In this document: positions 40,559 to 50,003 of the stretch, piece after piece
Layout of the letters: every line of letters begins with the position of its first letter
Position numbering within the stretch: position 1 is the first letter of the stretch
Assembly (NCBI GenBank): GCA_964356355.1
Contig: CAYHGX010000006.1
Span: 1 to 64,000 of the forward strand
Source: CAYHGX01 sp964356355
GTDB lineage: Bacteria; Patescibacteriota; Gracilibacteria; UBA1369; LOWO2-01-FULL-3
Reading direction: 5' to 3'
DNA: 64,000 bases
Translations under genes and position numbers: made by a program
The notes under the pieces: model-generated
What the model was told of the DNA's origin: nothing
Database searches by the model: none
What the model saw: the letters and a program-made list of their open reading frames with translations, nothing else

Positions 40559-41344
40559 ATGCCTGAAGAAAATGACAACGGCCCACGAAGCTTAAAAGAC
40601 ATCGCCAAAGACCTCGGCAGGCAACTTTTTGTTAGTTTAATTATTCTTATTATCGGCTTTTTTGCCCTCAACTGGTCTGCCTACTTCCAGATTGCTAAAA
40701 GCGCACTCTCCGATGGTTCCGCGCCTCCAGACAAGGCCGTTCAGGAATTGGTTCAGGCTGACTCCACCACCGACACTCCCACCACCGACCTAAAAACCTC
40801 CAGCAATCCCCAAGTTCAAAAGAAACAAATTCCAGAATTAAACCTTGAAATTGCCCCTACAGACAATAGGCTTATCATCCCACGTATCAGCCAAAATATA
40901 CCAATTGTAAGAGTTTCCAGTGAGAATTTGATTAAACGCGACTGGAATGCACTTGAGAAGCAAATGCAAAAAGCCCTAAGAGATGGAGTTGTTCATTATC
41001 CAGGCACCGCACTCCCGGGCCAAGGCGGGAACACTGTGATTACCGGACATAGTTCATATTTTCCGTGGGATCCAGGCCGATTCAAGGACGTATTTGCCCT
41101 TCTTCACGATGTAGTTGTTGGCGACGAAATAATAATCTTCTATGAGCAGAAGAAGTACATCTACAAGGTTTCCAATATCAAAGTTGTCTTGCCAAAAGAC
41201 ATCGAATCACTGAAGCCAACCTCCTCTGAACAGCTTACTTTAATCACCTGTACGCCAGTTGGTACCAATCTAAAAAGATTGATAATTACAGCCTTCCCAG
41301 TAGTGGAAGAACAGACACCAGTTAGCGATAAGGTTCCTCGCTAA
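40559..41344 (+). CDS. class D/E-type sortase
   Basis: A 261-aa membrane-anchored transpeptidase. It has a hydrophobic N-terminal anchor (LFVSLIILIIGFFALNWSAY, about 23-42), a Thr/Asp-rich spacer, and then the sortase beta-barrel from about residue 100. RLIIPRISQNIPIV leads to the catalytic His in NTVITGHSSYF, the Cys in LTLITCTPVG, and the Arg in NLKRLIIT. There is no obvious LPxTG-type substrate gene beside it. It starts divergently from the Rel gene, with only 62 bases between the starts. Confidence 0.92.
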   Translation: MPEENDNGPRSLKDIAKDLGRQLFVSLIILIIGFFALNWSAYFQIAKSALSDGSAPPDKAVQELVQADSTTDTPTTDLKTSSNPQVQKKQIPELNLEIAPTDNRLIIPRISQNIPIVRVSSENLIKRDWNALEKQMQKALRDGVVHYPGTALPGQGGNTVITGHSSYFPWDPGRFKDVFALLHDVVVGDEIIIFYEQKKYIYKVSNIKVVLPKDIESLKPTSSEQLTLITCTPVGTNLKRLIITAFPVVEEQTPVSDKVPR

Positions 41345-41769
41345 AGATTATTCAACTGATTTAGAATGTCCTCTTCCTGCTTAACCTCGCCTGCCTGTTG
41401 AGCCTTTTCCGCCTCACGGATTTTTTCTAATTCCTTCTTCATTGCTTCCTCATTAATTGCCGGTGACGGAGCAGCCGCTTTGCTTCCAATATTCGCCACA
41501 TCCGCCTTATATTGCTCATCAAGCTTTTTTAACTGATCTCTTTCATTTACCAGAATATCTCGGAACTTTTTAATCTGATCCTCACTCATAATTGGCATTA
41601 TTTGTAGCCAATACTCACGCTCCTCCTTGTCCATGGACTCAGTTTCGAAAATCAGCTTCACCAAATCTGGAAACTTTTCGCGTACCAATGCCGGAACGAT
41701 ATACATAGATTCAACATCCTTGATATATTGTTCAGCACTCTTATTTTTATCTACAATTGGATCTGGCAT
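41341..41769 (-). CDS. hypothetical protein, coiled-coil
   Basis: A 142-aa soluble helical protein. It has charged heptad-like segments (EEREYWLQIMPIMSEDQIKK, RDQLKKLDEQYKAD) and a C-terminal Lys/Glu coiled coil after an Ala/Pro break. No motif recognised. It lies last in a three-gene minus-strand set of uncharacterised proteins. Its stop overlaps the end of the convergent sortase by four bases. Confidence 0.7.
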   Translation of the reverse strand: MPDPIVDKNKSAEQYIKDVESMYIVPALVREKFPDLVKLIFETESMDKEEREYWLQIMPIMSEDQIKKFRDILVNERDQLKKLDEQYKADVANIGSKAAAPSPAINEEAMKKELEKIREAEKAQQAGEVKQEEDILNQLNNL

Positions 41770-41788
41770 TTTTCTTTATTCTAATACA

Positions 41789-42501
41789 TTAAGAGTTTTT
41801 ATCCAAGGGCTTCCCAACAGGTTTCATAGCATATATTGCCACCTCGTGTACTGGCGAGTCTGGAGCGTTGGCATTGAATCTTACAGCTGCCCCCTTTTTG
41901 AGATCAAAGTACTCAAATTCATCTTGATTGCCTGTGGCGAAGGCCACGATTTTATTTCCCTCTGTAGCCTGATTTGCAAAAGTAATCAGGGCTCCATAGG
42001 GATATCCACTAGTTTTCATTGCCTGCAAAGTAGTGGTCTCATAGAGATCATTTCCATTGTCTTTAGAGTTTCGTAATTTTGCGAAAAGATTCTCGGAATT
42101 ATCGATATTATCAAGCCCCCAAAGAACTTTAGCTGCATATTTAGTTGTGGCTCTTTCAATTCCCTCAAGACCTTTGTTCTCATCCGCTAACTTCTTTTTC
42201 TCGGCCTCGGAAACCTCCTGTCTCGCCTTTTTTTCAAGGGCATCCTTTACTGCCNNNNNNNNNNNNNNNNNNNNNNNNNNNNNNNNNNNNNNNNNNNNNN
42301 NNNNNNNNNNNNNNNNNNNNNNNNNNNNNNNNNNNNNNNNNNNNNNNNNNNNNNGCCGGGGGGGGTAGTTAGGGCAGATGCAGCAGCGTCAGATAATGCT
42401 GCAGTTGTGGACACAGGCTTCTCCGGAGCGGGGGGTGGAGCTGCTGGAGGGGCTAAAGGCACTGGTGGAGAAGTCTCTGGTTGTCTTTCTGGTCCGCCCA
42501 T
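41789..42501 (-). CDS. hypothetical protein, interrupted by assembly gap
   Basis: The N-terminus is a Pro/Ala-rich low-complexity segment (PPVPLAPPAAPPPAPEKPVS). After the gap comes a helical Lys/Glu-rich stretch (LEKKARQEVSEAEKKKLADE) and a folded part with KYAAKVLWGLDNIDNSENLF, YPYGALITFANQATEGNKIV, EFEYFDLKKGAAVRFNANAP and HEVAIYAMKPVGK, which may be a beta-rich domain. I joined the two sides because the frames read continuously into each other apart from the gap. No family recognised. It starts four bases after its upstream neighbour. Confidence 0.65.
42255..42354. other. assembly gap (100 N)
   Basis: Placeholder gap inside a hypothetical gene, next to Pro/Ala-rich coding sequence. Such low-complexity DNA may be what broke the assembly. 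Confidence 0.99.
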
Positions 42502-42505
42502 TTTA

Positions 42506-42877
42506 CTAGATGATAAAAATATTACCTCGTTCTAATTCAAGTCTTTCCTTCGTTGCACGCATTCTGCTAACTAAATTTGAGATCTGATAAGTTTCACCAA
42601 ACCCAGCATCATAAAGTCCTTTGATTTCACGAATAGCACCGAGCAAATTCATTGATTCAACATCAACTTTTCCCTTCATAGAACTATCCAGGGCATTGTA
42701 AACTTCCTGATTCACTAGCGTTGACGGCTGGTATAGGTTGATTTTTCCCTCATTAACCAGACTCACCACGAGATTCAATAACTGCCCATCTTCAGCCACC
42801 ATAGCGGCCTCAGTTTTTAACGGAGTATTTAGCACTTTTTGGGTTTCTGGGTCTATTTGTTGATTTTGGTCGTCCAC
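42506..42877 (-). CDS. hypothetical helical protein
   Basis: A 123-aa soluble protein without signal or membrane segment. Its visible part is QLLNLVVSLVNEGKINLYQP then STLVNQEVYNALDSSMKGKV and QISNLVSRMRATKERLELER, suggesting an all-helical fold. I do not recognise it. First of three minus-strand hypothetical genes; the next starts five bases later, so they are one operon, divergent from ligA. Confidence 0.72.
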   Translation of the reverse strand: MDDQNQQIDPETQKVLNTPLKTEAAMVAEDGQLLNLVVSLVNEGKINLYQPSTLVNQEVYNALDSSMKGKVDVESMNLLGAIREIKGLYDAGFGETYQISNLVSRMRATKERLELERGNIFII

Positions 42878-42951
42878 TTTGTACCTTCTTATTGAATTAA
42901 TCTCTAAATTATATCAAAATTAGCCCAATAAATCAATTCTACTTACACCAA

Positions 42952-44982
42952 ATGCACCATTCCGAAGCCAAAATTCGACTGGAGAAGCTTCGCGAAAAAA
43001 TCTGTGAGTTGAATTATCAGTACTTTGTATTAGATCAGTCCGAGGTTAGTGAGTCGGTCAGGGATTCATTGAAGCGCGAATTGATTGATCTAGAAGCCGA
43101 ATTTCCAGACTTGATTACCTCCGATTCTCCCTCTCAACGCGTAGGCGCTCCACTTTCCGGCAGATTCGCTAAGGTTACGCATACTGTTGCCAAAAAGAGC
43201 CTTGCCGATGTTTTTACTTTTGAGGAGATCAAGGAATGGGGAGAAAGAATATCTAAACTAGTGAAGGAGCCAATTCGCTATGTCTGTGAGCTGAAAATTG
43301 ATGGTTTAAACATCACTATCCAATATGAAAAGGGGATTTATAAAAGAGCCCTCACTCGTGGGAATGGCACAGAAGGGGAGGACGTTAGCCATAGCGTTCG
43401 GACAATTCAGCCCGTTCCTTTAAAACTAAATAGGGAAGTTGATATCGAAGTTGCAGGAGAGGTGTTTTTGCCCAAGAGTAGTTTTGAGAAACTTAATGAA
43501 CGACAAGCAGAACTAGGAGAAGATCTTTTTGCCAATCCCCGGAACGCGGCGGCGGGCTCAGTTCGCCAGCTCGATCCACAAATTGCGGCCTCTAGAGGAC
43601 TGGATATGTTCTTCTATTCTGTAGAGCAATATCAGGCTTTTACGGAACAAAGTTCTGAATTCTCCACTCAACAGGAATTATTGGAGTTTCTTAAATCCCT
43701 TGGTTTGAAAGTAGATAAGCACTACAAACATTTTTCCTCTCTCGACCAGGTGATATCTTTTTGCCAGCATTGGGCTGAAAAACGTGACTCCCTGCCATAT
43801 GAAATCGATGGAATTGTTGTCAAAGTAAATAGTCTATCACAGCAGCAGGACATGGGTTTCACGGCGAAGGCTCCGCGCTTCGCCGTGGCCTACAAATTCC
43901 CCGCAAAGCAGGTGACAAGCCGCATTCTTGATATAGTGCTTCAAGTTGGACGGACCGGCGCCATCACCCCCGTTGCCATCATGACGCCTACCCTAGTCGC
44001 CGGCAGCACAGTTTCCCGTGCCACACTCCACAACGAGGACGAAATCAACCGCAAGGACATCCGTATTGGCGATACAGTGATCATTCAGAAGGCCGGAGAT
44101 GTTATTCCCGAAGTGGTGGAAGTTCTTAAGGATCTTCGCACGGGCGCAGAAAAATCCTTTACCTTTCCGGCGCACTGCCCCGTTTGTAGTAGTTCTATCA
44201 CTCGTGATGCCACCCAAAGCGCATATTACTGCAGCAATCCCAGTTGTTACGCTATTGAAAAAGAGGGGCTAACTCACTTTGTTTCTAAAAAGGGATTTGA
44301 TATCGAAGGGCTCGGCGATAAGGTGATAATTAGTCTAATGGACGCCGCCTTTATCAAAACTCCCGCGGATATTTTTCAACTCAAAAAAGAGGATCTCCTC
44401 ACACTAGATTTATTTCAGGAAAAACGTGCCCAGAACCTGCTAAACAGCATCGGAAAGTCTAAAAACATACCTTTTGATCGCTTTATCTTTGCTCTTGGAA
44501 TTCGTCATCTTGGAGAACAGAGCAGTTATGATTTTGCCAAGTTTCTCCTTTCAAAAAGCCAAAGTCTCAACCTGAACGCACTTCTTGAAATCATTGACAG
44601 CCTCCCTCTCGACGAAATAAAAAATATCGACGGAGTAGGTGACATTGTGGCCTCGAGTATCCATGATTGGTTTAAAGAGGAGAAAAACCGAATGCTCATC
44701 AGTCGGTTGGCAGAATTGGGGATTCTCCTGAAGACCGATCACTTTGCCTCCACAGGTCGCCTTGAGGGTAAGAGCTTTGTGGTCACTGGTACGCTTGAAG
44801 ATTACACTCGGGACCAAATTAAAAACCTCATTAAACAGAATGGCGGTAAAATTCAGAGCTCCGTAAGCAAAGACACCACCTATCTACTCGCCGGCGATTC
44901 CCCCGGCTCAAAGCTCAAAAAAGCTCAAGAGCTTGGCCTCAAGATTATTGACGAAAAGGGATTTAAACTTCTCCTTTCCTAG
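42952..44982 (+). CDS. ligA: NAD-dependent DNA ligase
   Basis: Seals nicks using NAD+. At 676 aa the full domain order is present: Ia domain (YFVLDQSEVSESVRDSLKRE), adenylation domain with the KIDG nucleophile (CELKIDGLNITIQYEKG), ANPRNAAAGSVRQLD, OB fold (GRTGAITPVAIMTPTLVAGS, VIIQKAGDVIPEVV), four-Cys zinc finger (CPVCSSSI and CSNPSCYAIEKEGL), HhH repeats and the BRCT domain (FVVTGTLEDYTRDQIKNLIK). In domain Ia the 'YY/YH-D' residues are partly replaced by YQYFVLDQSEVS. The 3' end overlaps convergent dnaX by four bases. Confidence 0.98.
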   Translation: MHHSEAKIRLEKLREKICELNYQYFVLDQSEVSESVRDSLKRELIDLEAEFPDLITSDSPSQRVGAPLSGRFAKVTHTVAKKSLADVFTFEEIKEWGERISKLVKEPIRYVCELKIDGLNITIQYEKGIYKRALTRGNGTEGEDVSHSVRTIQPVPLKLNREVDIEVAGEVFLPKSSFEKLNERQAELGEDLFANPRNAAAGSVRQLDPQIAASRGLDMFFYSVEQYQAFTEQSSEFSTQQELLEFLKSLGLKVDKHYKHFSSLDQVISFCQHWAEKRDSLPYEIDGIVVKVNSLSQQQDMGFTAKAPRFAVAYKFPAKQVTSRILDIVLQVGRTGAITPVAIMTPTLVAGSTVSRATLHNEDEINRKDIRIGDTVIIQKAGDVIPEVVEVLKDLRTGAEKSFTFPAHCPVCSSSITRDATQSAYYCSNPSCYAIEKEGLTHFVSKKGFDIEGLGDKVIISLMDAAFIKTPADIFQLKKEDLLTLDLFQEKRAQNLLNSIGKSKNIPFDRFIFALGIRHLGEQSSYDFAKFLLSKSQSLNLNALLEIIDSLPLDEIKNIDGVGDIVASSIHDWFKEEKNRMLISRLAELGILLKTDHFASTGRLEGKSFVVTGTLEDYTRDQIKNLIKQNGGKIQSSVSKDTTYLLAGDSPGSKLKKAQELGLKIIDEKGFKLLLS

Positions 44983-46550
44983 ACACCAAAAATACTCATC
45001 GCATCCTCGATACTACTTGCGCCCGTGCTTTCCACCTTAGCAGGCACACTCGCGATTACTGGTGGCGCCTCCACCGCCATAACTTCAATGGCCTTCACCA
45101 CTGCAACTACCTTCAAATATGAACCAAATACTTGGCTCAAAATAAGCTCCAGGTCCGCCTTGTTTGCCGTTTCACATATTTTGTCACAATGGAATTGAGT
45201 TGAGAATCTCAGTAAAACACCGTGCTCATCAATAGTCTCAACTTTTGCATCCTTTAGCGAAATCCTCAGTGCAGGGTTTTTTATTCTCTCCGAAACTCTT
45301 GGCCAATTTTCCCTGATCTTTTCTAGTGTCAATTCCCCAGTAACGATTGGTTGATGTGCTCTGTCTTGGGAAGATTCAGGAGCCGTTGCCTCCGGTACCT
45401 GAACTGGAGCGCTAGGTGTTGGCATACTGATCGGCGCCACCACCGCCGCCACAGCCACGGGTACAGCAGGCAATACGGGCGCAATATTGGCCGCCTCAAC
45501 CGGCACTGGAATTGATATTTTTTGCTCATCCTTGATCATCGCCCTCACCACCGCAATTTCTAGAGGCAGTTGTGGAATACTGGTATCCATATTTTGCTGA
45601 GTCTCCTGGAAAATCACGATTACCTCGCTTAGCCTATAGGCCTCATTTGTTTTCCCCTCATAAACCATAGCCAGCATTTTCTTTCGTAATAAATCAACGA
45701 ACTCATGAGTAAATTGCCTTAGATCAATGCCCTGATGATAAGTTTCATCCACGATCCCCAGTGCCTTGCCAACATCTTCGCCGGTTATGGCCAAATAAAA
45801 ATCCTCCAAAAATGACAAACTACTCAGTCCAAGAATTTCTTTCACATGTGCAAACTCTAGTTTTTTTCCAACACTTAATTGCTCAAGTAAATTTATAGCG
45901 TCCCTAAGCCCTCCCTCAACATATCTGCTGATCGCCTCAAGTGCCTGCTCTTCTCCATCAACACCCTCCATTTGGCAAATATAACCCAACCTGGTCATCA
46001 AGGCCTTTTCATTAATTCTGCGGAAGTCAAACCGCTGACAGCGGGAAACGATCGTTTCTGGAATTTTGTGCACCTCAGTGGTGGCTAAAATGAAATAGAC
46101 GTGTGAGGGGGGCTCCTCCAATGTCTTCAGCAAAGCATTGAAAGCCTCCTTCGTCATCATGTGAACCTCGTCGATAATATAAACTTTATTCTTCGCTCTT
46201 GTTGGCGCAAAGTTGATTTTCTCCTTCAGATCCCGCACCTCATCGATGCCACGATTAGAGGCCGCATCGATCTCGATCAGGTCAATTAGCCTTCCTGCAG
46301 CCGTTTCTTTGCAAATATCACACTCATCACAGGGGTCAAATCCATCCTTAAGATTCTCGCAATTTATTGCCTTCGCTACAATTCTGGCAGTGGAAGTTTT
46401 TCCGGTGCCGCGCGGTCCGGTAAATAGGTAGGCATGAGCAGTCTGCCCGTTTTTAAAGGAATTTATTAAAGTTGTCCTCACGTGATCCTGTCCAACAAGA
46501 TTGTCGAAATTATGAGGTCTGTACTTACGATAAAGCGATAGATGATCCAT
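44979..46550 (-). CDS. dnaX: DNA polymerase III subunit gamma/tau
   Basis: Clamp-loader ATPase, 523 aa. N-terminus LYRKYRPHNFDNLVGQDHVR, Walker A FTGPRGTGKTSTARIVAKAI, zinc module CDECDICKETAAG with the earlier INCENLKDGFDPC, Walker B VYIIDEVHMMT, sensor ATTEVHKIPETIVSRCQRFD, then collar domain. An Ala/Pro/Val-rich linker (about 345-400) and a tau-like C-terminal domain (LEKIRENWPRVSERIKNPAL, VLLRFSTQFHCDKI) follow. I see no obvious A-run frameshift site for gamma production. Transcribed toward ligA. Confidence 0.97.
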   Translation of the reverse strand: MDHLSLYRKYRPHNFDNLVGQDHVRTTLINSFKNGQTAHAYLFTGPRGTGKTSTARIVAKAINCENLKDGFDPCDECDICKETAAGRLIDLIEIDAASNRGIDEVRDLKEKINFAPTRAKNKVYIIDEVHMMTKEAFNALLKTLEEPPSHVYFILATTEVHKIPETIVSRCQRFDFRRINEKALMTRLGYICQMEGVDGEEQALEAISRYVEGGLRDAINLLEQLSVGKKLEFAHVKEILGLSSLSFLEDFYLAITGEDVGKALGIVDETYHQGIDLRQFTHEFVDLLRKKMLAMVYEGKTNEAYRLSEVIVIFQETQQNMDTSIPQLPLEIAVVRAMIKDEQKISIPVPVEAANIAPVLPAVPVAVAAVVAPISMPTPSAPVQVPEATAPESSQDRAHQPIVTGELTLEKIRENWPRVSERIKNPALRISLKDAKVETIDEHGVLLRFSTQFHCDKICETANKADLELILSQVFGSYLKVVAVVKAIEVMAVEAPPVIASVPAKVESTGASSIEDAMSIFGV

Positions 46551-46585
46551 CTAAATGATTAATAGGGCACTATATTACACGATTG

Positions 46586-47686
46586 TTATTGCGCCTGCCA
46601 GGTGTTTCGAATTTTCCGCTTTATCTTTTCTTCAAAAACTTCTTTGGAGAAATTCTTTGCATGTTTACGAATAGAAAGTGGCTTATAGAAGCGCTCATTG
46701 TACATCAGCCTAGCAATCGCATCTTCCATTGCCTCAACAGTTGGCTCATAAAAAAATTCACCACTTTCGCCCTCAATCACGCTTTCCGTAACCCCACCTT
46801 TACCAAAAGCCAAAACTGGCCTTCCACAGGCCATCGCCTCCACCGGTACAATGCCGAAATCCTCCTCGCCTGGAAAGACCAAAGCTCGACAGTTTTCCAT
46901 ATAGGCCTTAACGGTTGCGTCATCTTTGAATCCAAGAAATTCGATGTTATCTCCCGCAATACTTTCCAAATATTTGCGCTGCGGACCATCACCGATAATT
47001 ACTAGTTTCCTGCCAATTTTATTAAACAACTGCACCGCCAAATCAATTTTTTTATATGGCGTTAAGGTTGAAACAATTAAGAAATAATTTTCATAACCCA
47101 CTTTTGCCCTGAATCTCTCAGTGTCTACCGGTGGATAAATTACCTCACTGTCCATTCCATAATATTTTTTAATTCGTCCCTGCACCGTACTCGAATTGGC
47201 AATGTAGGCATCTGGTCTATCTCCCGCCGTCTGATCCCACCCACGCAAGTATTTTATCACTGGTGCATACAAGGCCTTCTTAAAACCCACAATGTTATTC
47301 TCCTTGCGATACTCGTTCGCCCAATCCCAGGCATAACGCATAGGGGAGTGACAGTAGCAAAGATGCTTGGTATTTGTGGAAGTGACAATGCCATGGGCAA
47401 AGGCCGAACTAGAACTAATTACGAAATCAAAGCCATCTAAATTTAACTCCTCCATCGCGCGGGGCATTTTAGTTAAAAGTAGACGATGTCTTTTTCGGAT
47501 GAAACCCGGGTATTTCTGGAGGAAGGATGGATTAACTCTATCGGCAGGGAAGTCACTGCCTACCTTTTTTTTGTCATAAAGCAGAGTGAATATTGGTGCT
47601 TGAGGATACATCTCGCTCAGCACTTTTACCACACGCTCGGCTCCGCCGAGCTTAAGCAAAAAGTCGTGTACAATCGCAATTTTCAT
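46586..47686 (-). CDS. GT4-family glycosyltransferase
   Basis: A 366-aa retaining glycosyltransferase. The ATG at 47686 is chosen over the TTG at 47692. N-terminal domain: MKIAIVHDFLLKLGGAERVV. C-terminal domain: NYFLIVSTLTPYKKIDLAVQ, LVIIGDGPQRKYLESIAG, IEFLGFKDDATVKAYMENCR, and the nucleotide-sugar site FPGEEDFGIVPVEAMACGRP. The family usually transfers mannose or related sugars to polysaccharides or lipids; acceptor unknown. It follows a lipoprotein gene and precedes dnaX on the same strand. Confidence 0.92.
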   Translation of the reverse strand: MKIAIVHDFLLKLGGAERVVKVLSEMYPQAPIFTLLYDKKKVGSDFPADRVNPSFLQKYPGFIRKRHRLLLTKMPRAMEELNLDGFDFVISSSSAFAHGIVTSTNTKHLCYCHSPMRYAWDWANEYRKENNIVGFKKALYAPVIKYLRGWDQTAGDRPDAYIANSSTVQGRIKKYYGMDSEVIYPPVDTERFRAKVGYENYFLIVSTLTPYKKIDLAVQLFNKIGRKLVIIGDGPQRKYLESIAGDNIEFLGFKDDATVKAYMENCRALVFPGEEDFGIVPVEAMACGRPVLAFGKGGVTESVIEGESGEFFYEPTVEAMEDAIARLMYNERFYKPLSIRKHAKNFSKEVFEEKIKRKIRNTWQAQ

Positions 47687-47696
47687 AAACAATTCT

Positions 47697-47730
47697 CATA
47701 AAAAAAGGGGGGCAGATTACTGCCCCCCCA
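47697..47730 (-). terminator. rho-independent terminator of the lipoprotein gene
   Basis: GGGGGGCAG (47707-47715), loop ATTA, CTGCCCCCC (47720-47728). On the minus strand it is followed by a T-run. It ends the transcript of the gene at 47760-48230, just before the glycosyltransferase start. Confidence 0.9.
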
Positions 47731-47759
47731 GTCTAGTTAATTTTAACCACTTTCACAAG

Positions 47760-48230
47760 TTACTTAGCGTTGTTTGTTTCTGCTTGAGTAGCTGCCTGGT
47801 CAGAAGTGCTTGTACTGGTTGCAGTCGCATCAGGAGTTGTTGCAGTTGCATCAGGAGTTGTTGCGGTTGCATCAGGAGTTGTTGCAGTTGCGTCAGGAGT
47901 TGTTGCAGTTGCGTCAGGAGTTACTTCTCCATTCAAAAGATCACCAGCACAGCTCTTAAGTGCATCCTGGACAGCTTTTTGTACGTCAGCATCGTCCTGG
48001 TATTTAGTTGCAATTGCTTCCATTCCAGCCTGATCATCAACATCAAATCCATGATCCTTGTAGATAGCTTTTGCCTTGCTCTCCAAGCCCGGATCATTGA
48101 CATTTCCAGACTTAAATACCATACAAGTAGCTTCAATAGTTGCATCAGTAAACCTTTGCTTCTCACTCTTTCCACTACAAGCCGTAAAAACAAGCAGTGA
48201 CAAAAGCATGATAGATAAAAACTTTTTCAT
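47760..48230 (-). CDS. lipoprotein with tandem TPDATAT repeats
   Basis: 156 aa. Signal peptide with lipobox FTAC (Cys about 18), followed by a helical domain of about 90 residues. That domain has two cysteines (EATCMVFKSGN and LKSCAGDLL), resembling the small helical exported domains seen elsewhere in this window. It ends with five copies of the heptad TPDATAT and a Ser/Thr tail, encoded by near-perfect 21-base repeats. The tail is probably an extended, possibly glycosylated stalk. Function unknown. Confidence 0.8.
   Translation of the reverse strand: MKKFLSIMLLSLLVFTACSGKSEKQRFTDATIEATCMVFKSGNVNDPGLESKAKAIYKDHGFDVDDQAGMEAIATKYQDDADVQKAVQDALKSCAGDLLNGEVTPDATATTPDATATTPDATATTPDATATTPDATATSTSTSDQAATQAETNNAK
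47820..47925. repeat. 21-bp tandem repeat (five units) in a lipoprotein gene
   Basis: Units of the form GTTGCAGTTGCATCAGGA + GTT, differing at single positions (cat/cgt, cag/cgg). Each encodes one TPDATAT heptad on the minus strand. Copy number is likely to vary among strains. Confidence 0.9.
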
Positions 48231-48260
48231 GTATTTTTATATTACAAATTATTATCGCCA

Positions 48261-50003
48261 TTATACTTTAGCAAAGTGTGCTGTCAAACTTGCCAGAGTC
48301 ATGCTATTTAAAACTTCGTCCTTTGTTAGCCATCCACGGCGTGCAATTCCCACACCAAATTTCATGAATTCCTGGTTAGCCAAAGAATGGGAGTCTGTAT
48401 CAATCACAAATTTCGCACCCTTACTTCTGGCAATTCGCACGTATTTATCAGTTAAGTCCAACCTGCTTGGCTGAGAGTTGATCTCAAGAGCCACGTTATT
48501 TTGCACGCAAGCCTCGATCACCTTTTCCATATCAAATTTCATTTCAACTCGCTCGTTGATCATTCTTCCCGTTGGATGGGCCAAAATTCGAGTATACGGA
48601 TTCTCAATAGCACGAATAATTCTCGTAGTTTGCTCCTCCTCATCTAGTCGCTGATAAGTGTGCGCACTTATAATAACTATGTCCAAATTTTTGAGTACCT
48701 CGTCACCAAAATCCAGGGATCCATCTTTCAGAATGTCCACCTCACAGCCCTTTAAAATTTTAATTCTTCCACTAAATTTCTTGTTTAAGCTATCAACCTC
48801 TTCCCATTGTGTTCGAATTTCCTTGCTACCCATACCGTTTGTAATGGGGATCAACGAAGAATGGTCGGTAATGGCAAAGTACTCATAACCCCTCGCGATA
48901 AAACCCTCCGCCATTTCTGCAATGGTATTCTCCCCGTCGCTGTACACACTATGACAATGGAGATCACCACGGATTTCTTCCAGCTCAATAAATTCAGGAA
49001 ACTTCCCATGCTTAAGTCCATAGTCAATCTCTCCGTCATCCTTTCGAATCTCTGGAATTATATATGGCAACCCAACAGCCTTGAAAATCTCCGTCTCCGT
49101 TTTTCCCGAGATGAAATCCTCTTCCTTAAAAACCCCGTATTCGCTCACTTTTAAACCCATTTTTTTTGCAATGTCTCGAATCCTAATATTGTGCTCCTTA
49201 CTTCCTGTAAAGTAATGCAGCGCCGCTCCAAAGCACTTACTGTCAACAACTCTCAAGTCCACCTTTATCCCGCTTCTCAGCAATATGCCAGACTTCGTTT
49301 CCCCTTCGGAAAGAGTCTCAATGTTTTCATCGTAGGCCGCAAAATGCTTCATCACCAAACTCGAAGTTGAAAGGATTTCACCCTTCACGGTGGTTAAAAT
49401 ATCGATATCGCCAATTGTCTCCTGCCATCTCCGCAGACTTCCCGCATACTGAATCTCTTCAATCTCTGGGCATTTTTTCATGTGCTCAATTAGCCTCTCC
49501 GCCTCCTGCAACGCCTCGTTTATCCTTCTTCTATCGGATGAAAACGTCGCCATTTCCGCAATTGCACGCAAAATATCATTTTCGCTCTTTTCACCCATTC
49601 CATCCAGTTTACTCAGCTTCCCGGCCTCGGCAGCATCCTTCAGTTCCTTTACATTTGTGATCCCCAAAGTTGAGTAAAAGAGTTTTACCTTTTTCGGCCC
49701 CACCCCACGCAGCCTCAAAATTTCCAGTAGTCCTCGCGGAAAATTTGCCTTTAACTTCTCATGCTCCTGGCATTTTCCGGTCTCCACAAGCTCAATGATT
49801 TTTTCTCTAAGAGCCTGGCCGATTCCCGGAATTTGTTTTAACAAATCACGCTCTCTTTCCACCACTTGCCTAAAGTCTTTAGGGTAATTTTGAATAATCT
49901 GCACTGCCTTGCGATAGGCATTTATTTTGAAAAAATTCTCGCCGTTGATATCCATCATATCGGCAATTTCCTCAAATACCTCAGCTATTTTTGCGTTGTC
50001 CAT
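48261..50003 (-). CDS. polX: DNA polymerase X family with PHP domain
   Basis: 580 aa from the ATG at 50003. The N-terminal Pol beta-like part has FEEIADMMDINGENFFKINA, HhH segments (LLKQIPGIGQALREKIIELV, LRLRGVGPKKVKLFYSTLG), and the nucleotidyltransferase motif YAGSLRRWQETIGDIDILTT. The C-terminal PHP domain (about 340-580) has IRGDLHCHSVYSDGENTIAE, YFAITDHSSLIP, LKGCEVDILKDGSLD, ISAHTY, LAHPTGR and VIDTDSH, the metal ligands of the 3'-5' exonuclease/phosphoesterase. Base-excision repair. Its start lies inside the end of the upstream glycosyltransferase gene (19-base overlap). Confidence 0.95.
   Translation of the reverse strand: MDNAKIAEVFEEIADMMDINGENFFKINAYRKAVQIIQNYPKDFRQVVERERDLLKQIPGIGQALREKIIELVETGKCQEHEKLKANFPRGLLEILRLRGVGPKKVKLFYSTLGITNVKELKDAAEAGKLSKLDGMGEKSENDILRAIAEMATFSSDRRRINEALQEAERLIEHMKKCPEIEEIQYAGSLRRWQETIGDIDILTTVKGEILSTSSLVMKHFAAYDENIETLSEGETKSGILLRSGIKVDLRVVDSKCFGAALHYFTGSKEHNIRIRDIAKKMGLKVSEYGVFKEEDFISGKTETEIFKAVGLPYIIPEIRKDDGEIDYGLKHGKFPEFIELEEIRGDLHCHSVYSDGENTIAEMAEGFIARGYEYFAITDHSSLIPITNGMGSKEIRTQWEEVDSLNKKFSGRIKILKGCEVDILKDGSLDFGDEVLKNLDIVIISAHTYQRLDEEEQTTRIIRAIENPYTRILAHPTGRMINERVEMKFDMEKVIEACVQNNVALEINSQPSRLDLTDKYVRIARSKGAKFVIDTDSHSLANQEFMKFGVGIARRGWLTKDEVLNSMTLASLTAHFAKV

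Noticed and set aside
40497..40586. Longer N-terminus of the Rel homolog
   Set aside because: The extension would overlap the divergent sortase gene start and has no family similarity; the ATG at 40496 begins the conserved part.
42952..44982. Loss of the domain Ia motif in LigA as a sign of inactivation
   Set aside because: The adenylation Lys, OB fold, zinc finger, HhH and BRCT parts are all intact; the Ia variation is within what divergent ligases show.
47820..47925. CRISPR-like array
   Set aside because: The 21-base units are contiguous without spacers and encode a heptad in a lipoprotein. It is a coding tandem repeat.
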